A DNA stretch of 64,000 nucleotides from Rhodobiaceae bacterium (GTDB taxonomy: Bacteria > Pseudomonadota > Alphaproteobacteria > Rhizobiales > TMED25), in the NCBI GenBank assembly GCA_018651345.1, contig JABIEF010000073.1, forward strand, positions 1 to 64,000, written 5' to 3'. The translations under genes were made by a program, and so were the position numbers. This document shows, in pieces, positions 62,818 through 64,000 of this stretch. How positions within the stretch are numbered: position 1 is the stretch's first letter; every line of letters starts with the position of its first letter. The notes beneath the pieces were generated by a model, which had not been told where the DNA came from, searched no databases, and was given only the letters and a program-made list of their open reading frames with translations.

Positions 62818-64000
62818 TTATTTATTCTTTATCATTATCTCTGCTTGCGCTGCTGAAAGTCTTGCAATTGGAACTCTATAAGGAGAACATGAAACATAAT
62901 TCAATTTACTCTCAGCGCAAAATTCAATAGAATTCGGATCCCCTCCATGTTCGCCACAAATGCCTAATTTTATAGAATTATTTTTTGCCCTACCTCTTTC
63001 AACTGCAATTTCTATTAACTCGCCGACTCCCTCTCTGTCGATGGATACAAATGGATCTCTTTCAAAAATACCATTTGAAATATAGGAGTCCAAAAATCTT
63101 GAAGAGTCATCTCTACTAATCCCGTATGTAGTTTGAGTAAGATCATTTGTTCCAAATGAAAAGAAATCTGCAACTTCAGCTATCTCAGCAGCTTTCAAAG
63201 CCGCCCTTGGCAACTCAATCATAGTTCCAACTGTATAGTGTAATTTTAATTGGTATTCATTTTCTATTTCCCTAGCAACACCATCAATCAGATGCTTAAC
63301 AATCTCTAATTCTCTTCTTGAGGCAACTAAAGGCACCATAATTTCAGGTTGAACTTTTTTCCCTGATTTTTTATTAATTTCAACACAAGCCTCAAAGATT
63401 GCCTTTGCCTGCATCTCAGGTATTTCTGGGTATGTTATTGCCAATCTACATCCTCTATGCCCTAACATTGGATTAGATTCAGACAGCTCTTCAATTCTTA
63501 TTCTTAATGTGGTAGAATCAACACCTAATGCAGTTGCTACTAAATCTATATCTTTCTGTGTATGTGGTAAAAATTCGTGCAACGGAGGATCTAGGAGGCG
63601 AATGGTCACTGGCAATTCATCCATAACCTCAAAAAGATCTAAAAAATCTTTCTTTTGCATGGGCAAAATCTTTAACAAAGCTTTCTTTCTACCCTCTACA
63701 TTATCAGCTAAAATCATTTCACGTACTGCATTTATCCTTCCTTCTTCAAAAAACATATGCTCAGTCCTACACAACCCTATTCCTTCAGCACCAAAACTTC
63801 TTGCTACCTCAGCATCAATCTTTGTTTCAGCATTAGCTCTTACTCTAAGCTTCCTAAACTTATCTGCCCATTTCATTAGTTGAGAAAAGTCTCCTGATAG
63901 CTCAGGATCCTTCATTTTTACCTCACCTGAAATTATTTGGCCACTTGAACCATCTATTGTTATTATATCACCGACCGTGAACTTGAGATCACCAATTATC
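62818..64000 (-). CDS. ppdK: Pyruvate, phosphate dikinase, C-terminal part (5' end outside window)
   Basis: The PEP/pyruvate-binding barrel and end of the swivelling domain of PPDK, which interconverts pyruvate + ATP + Pi and PEP + AMP + PPi. The frame is open past an internal ATG at 63915 to base 64000, where residues such as GDIITIDGSSGQIISGE precede DPELSGDF, so the gene continues outside the window. Visible: GIGLCRTEHMFFE, the LGHRGCRL motif, EIMVPLVASRREL, SFGTNDLTQTTYG and the catalytic Cys in GICGEHGGDP. The last 394 residues are in the window. Confidence 0.95.
   Translation of the reverse strand, partial: IIGDLKFTVGDIITIDGSSGQIISGEVKMKDPELSGDFSQLMKWADKFRKLRVRANAETKIDAEVARSFGAEGIGLCRTEHMFFEEGRINAVREMILADNVEGRKKALLKILPMQKKDFLDLFEVMDELPVTIRLLDPPLHEFLPHTQKDIDLVATALGVDSTTLRIRIEELSESNPMLGHRGCRLAITYPEIPEMQAKAIFEACVEINKKSGKKVQPEIMVPLVASRRELEIVKHLIDGVAREIENEYQLKLHYTVGTMIELPRAALKAAEIAEVADFFSFGTNDLTQTTYGISRDDSSRFLDSYISNGIFERDPFVSIDREGVGELIEIAVERGRAKNNSIKLGICGEHGGDPNSIEFCAESKLNYVSCSPYRVPIARLSAAQAEIMIKNK

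Noticed and set aside
1-64000. CRISPR arrays, insertion sequences, prophage or integrative element boundaries
   Set aside because: No regularly spaced repeats, transposase, integrase or phage genes are seen; the only tRNA has no adjacent integrase or repeated 3' end.

Overview
The window is a gene-dense chromosomal segment (about one third G+C by eye) of a free-living low-GC Alphaproteobacterium, most likely marine. The evidence is gene content: aerobic-type cobalamin genes in alphaproteobacterial style (cobQ, cobD, cobC, cobT, cobS), a DUF1491 protein, a cycJKL-like cytochrome c maturation set, a PleC/DivJ-like kinase, an AcuI-type acryloyl-CoA reductase, a glycine betaine ABC transporter and an Mrp-type cation/proton antiporter. 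I cannot fix the genus; low-GC groups such as HIMB59 or AEGEAN-169 are compatible guesses only. I see no insertion sequence, phage, CRISPR array or rRNA. There is one tRNA (Gln, UUG).

Layout. 1-4416: cobalamin nucleotide-loop assembly (cobQ 3' end, then cobT-cobC-cobD on the minus strand, cobS divergent). 4459-7597: phosphohexomutase, DusA, hemerythrin-like protein. 7598-9782: PleC-like sensor kinase with a distinctive upstream region. 9802-13534: ccmE-ccmF-ccmH, a YcgN-type protein and DUF1491. 13702-21444: sufE and a ten-gene Mrp-like antiporter operon with three antiporter-like large subunits. 21471-25892: msrB, oligopeptidase B, glutaryl-CoA dehydrogenase, Fe-superoxide dismutase. 26198-31782: proXWV, an MFS transporter, cinA. 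31792-43346: an eight-gene minus-strand operon for C1 chemistry (NIPSNAP protein, ThDP-dependent lyase/decarboxylase, formyl-CoA transferase, 10-formyl-THF hydrolase, formate-THF ligase, fused FdsG-FdsB, FdsA, ketopantoate-reductase-like protein). 43466-46536: divergent flavin monooxygenase and amidase. 46545-57731: DUF3429, tRNA-Gln, metallo-hydrolase, pdxH, fabI, aroC, tlyA-dxs-xseB, tsaC, FAD-linked 2-hydroxyacid dehydrogenase, Nudix hydrolase, acuI. 57874-62815: ygfZ, a small tyrosine phosphatase and nadA-nadB-nadC. 62818-64000: the 3' part of ppdK.

How the genes fit together. The C1 operon reads as one pathway. An acid is activated by CoA transfer from formyl-CoA, the ThDP enzyme cleaves or decarboxylates the acyl-CoA and regenerates formyl-CoA, and the released formate is oxidised to CO2 (FdsGB-FdsA) or loaded onto tetrahydrofolate (Fhs), with a 10-formyl-THF hydrolase as a return valve. 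The substrate could be oxalate or another 2-hydroxy/2-oxo acid; sequence alone does not decide.

The most unexpected observation is translational. Three genes (fdsA, an Mrp DUF4040 subunit and a Nudix hydrolase) have conserved N-termini that extend upstream of any ATG/GTG/TTG. Each can be completed only by starting at ATC or ATT, and each of these codons lies exactly 7 nt after a GGAG/GGAGG Shine-Dalgarno sequence. A second noteworthy site is a triple TTAA array with 11-bp spacing (overlapping CtrA-type boxes) plus a GANTC-containing inverted repeat upstream of the PleC-like kinase.
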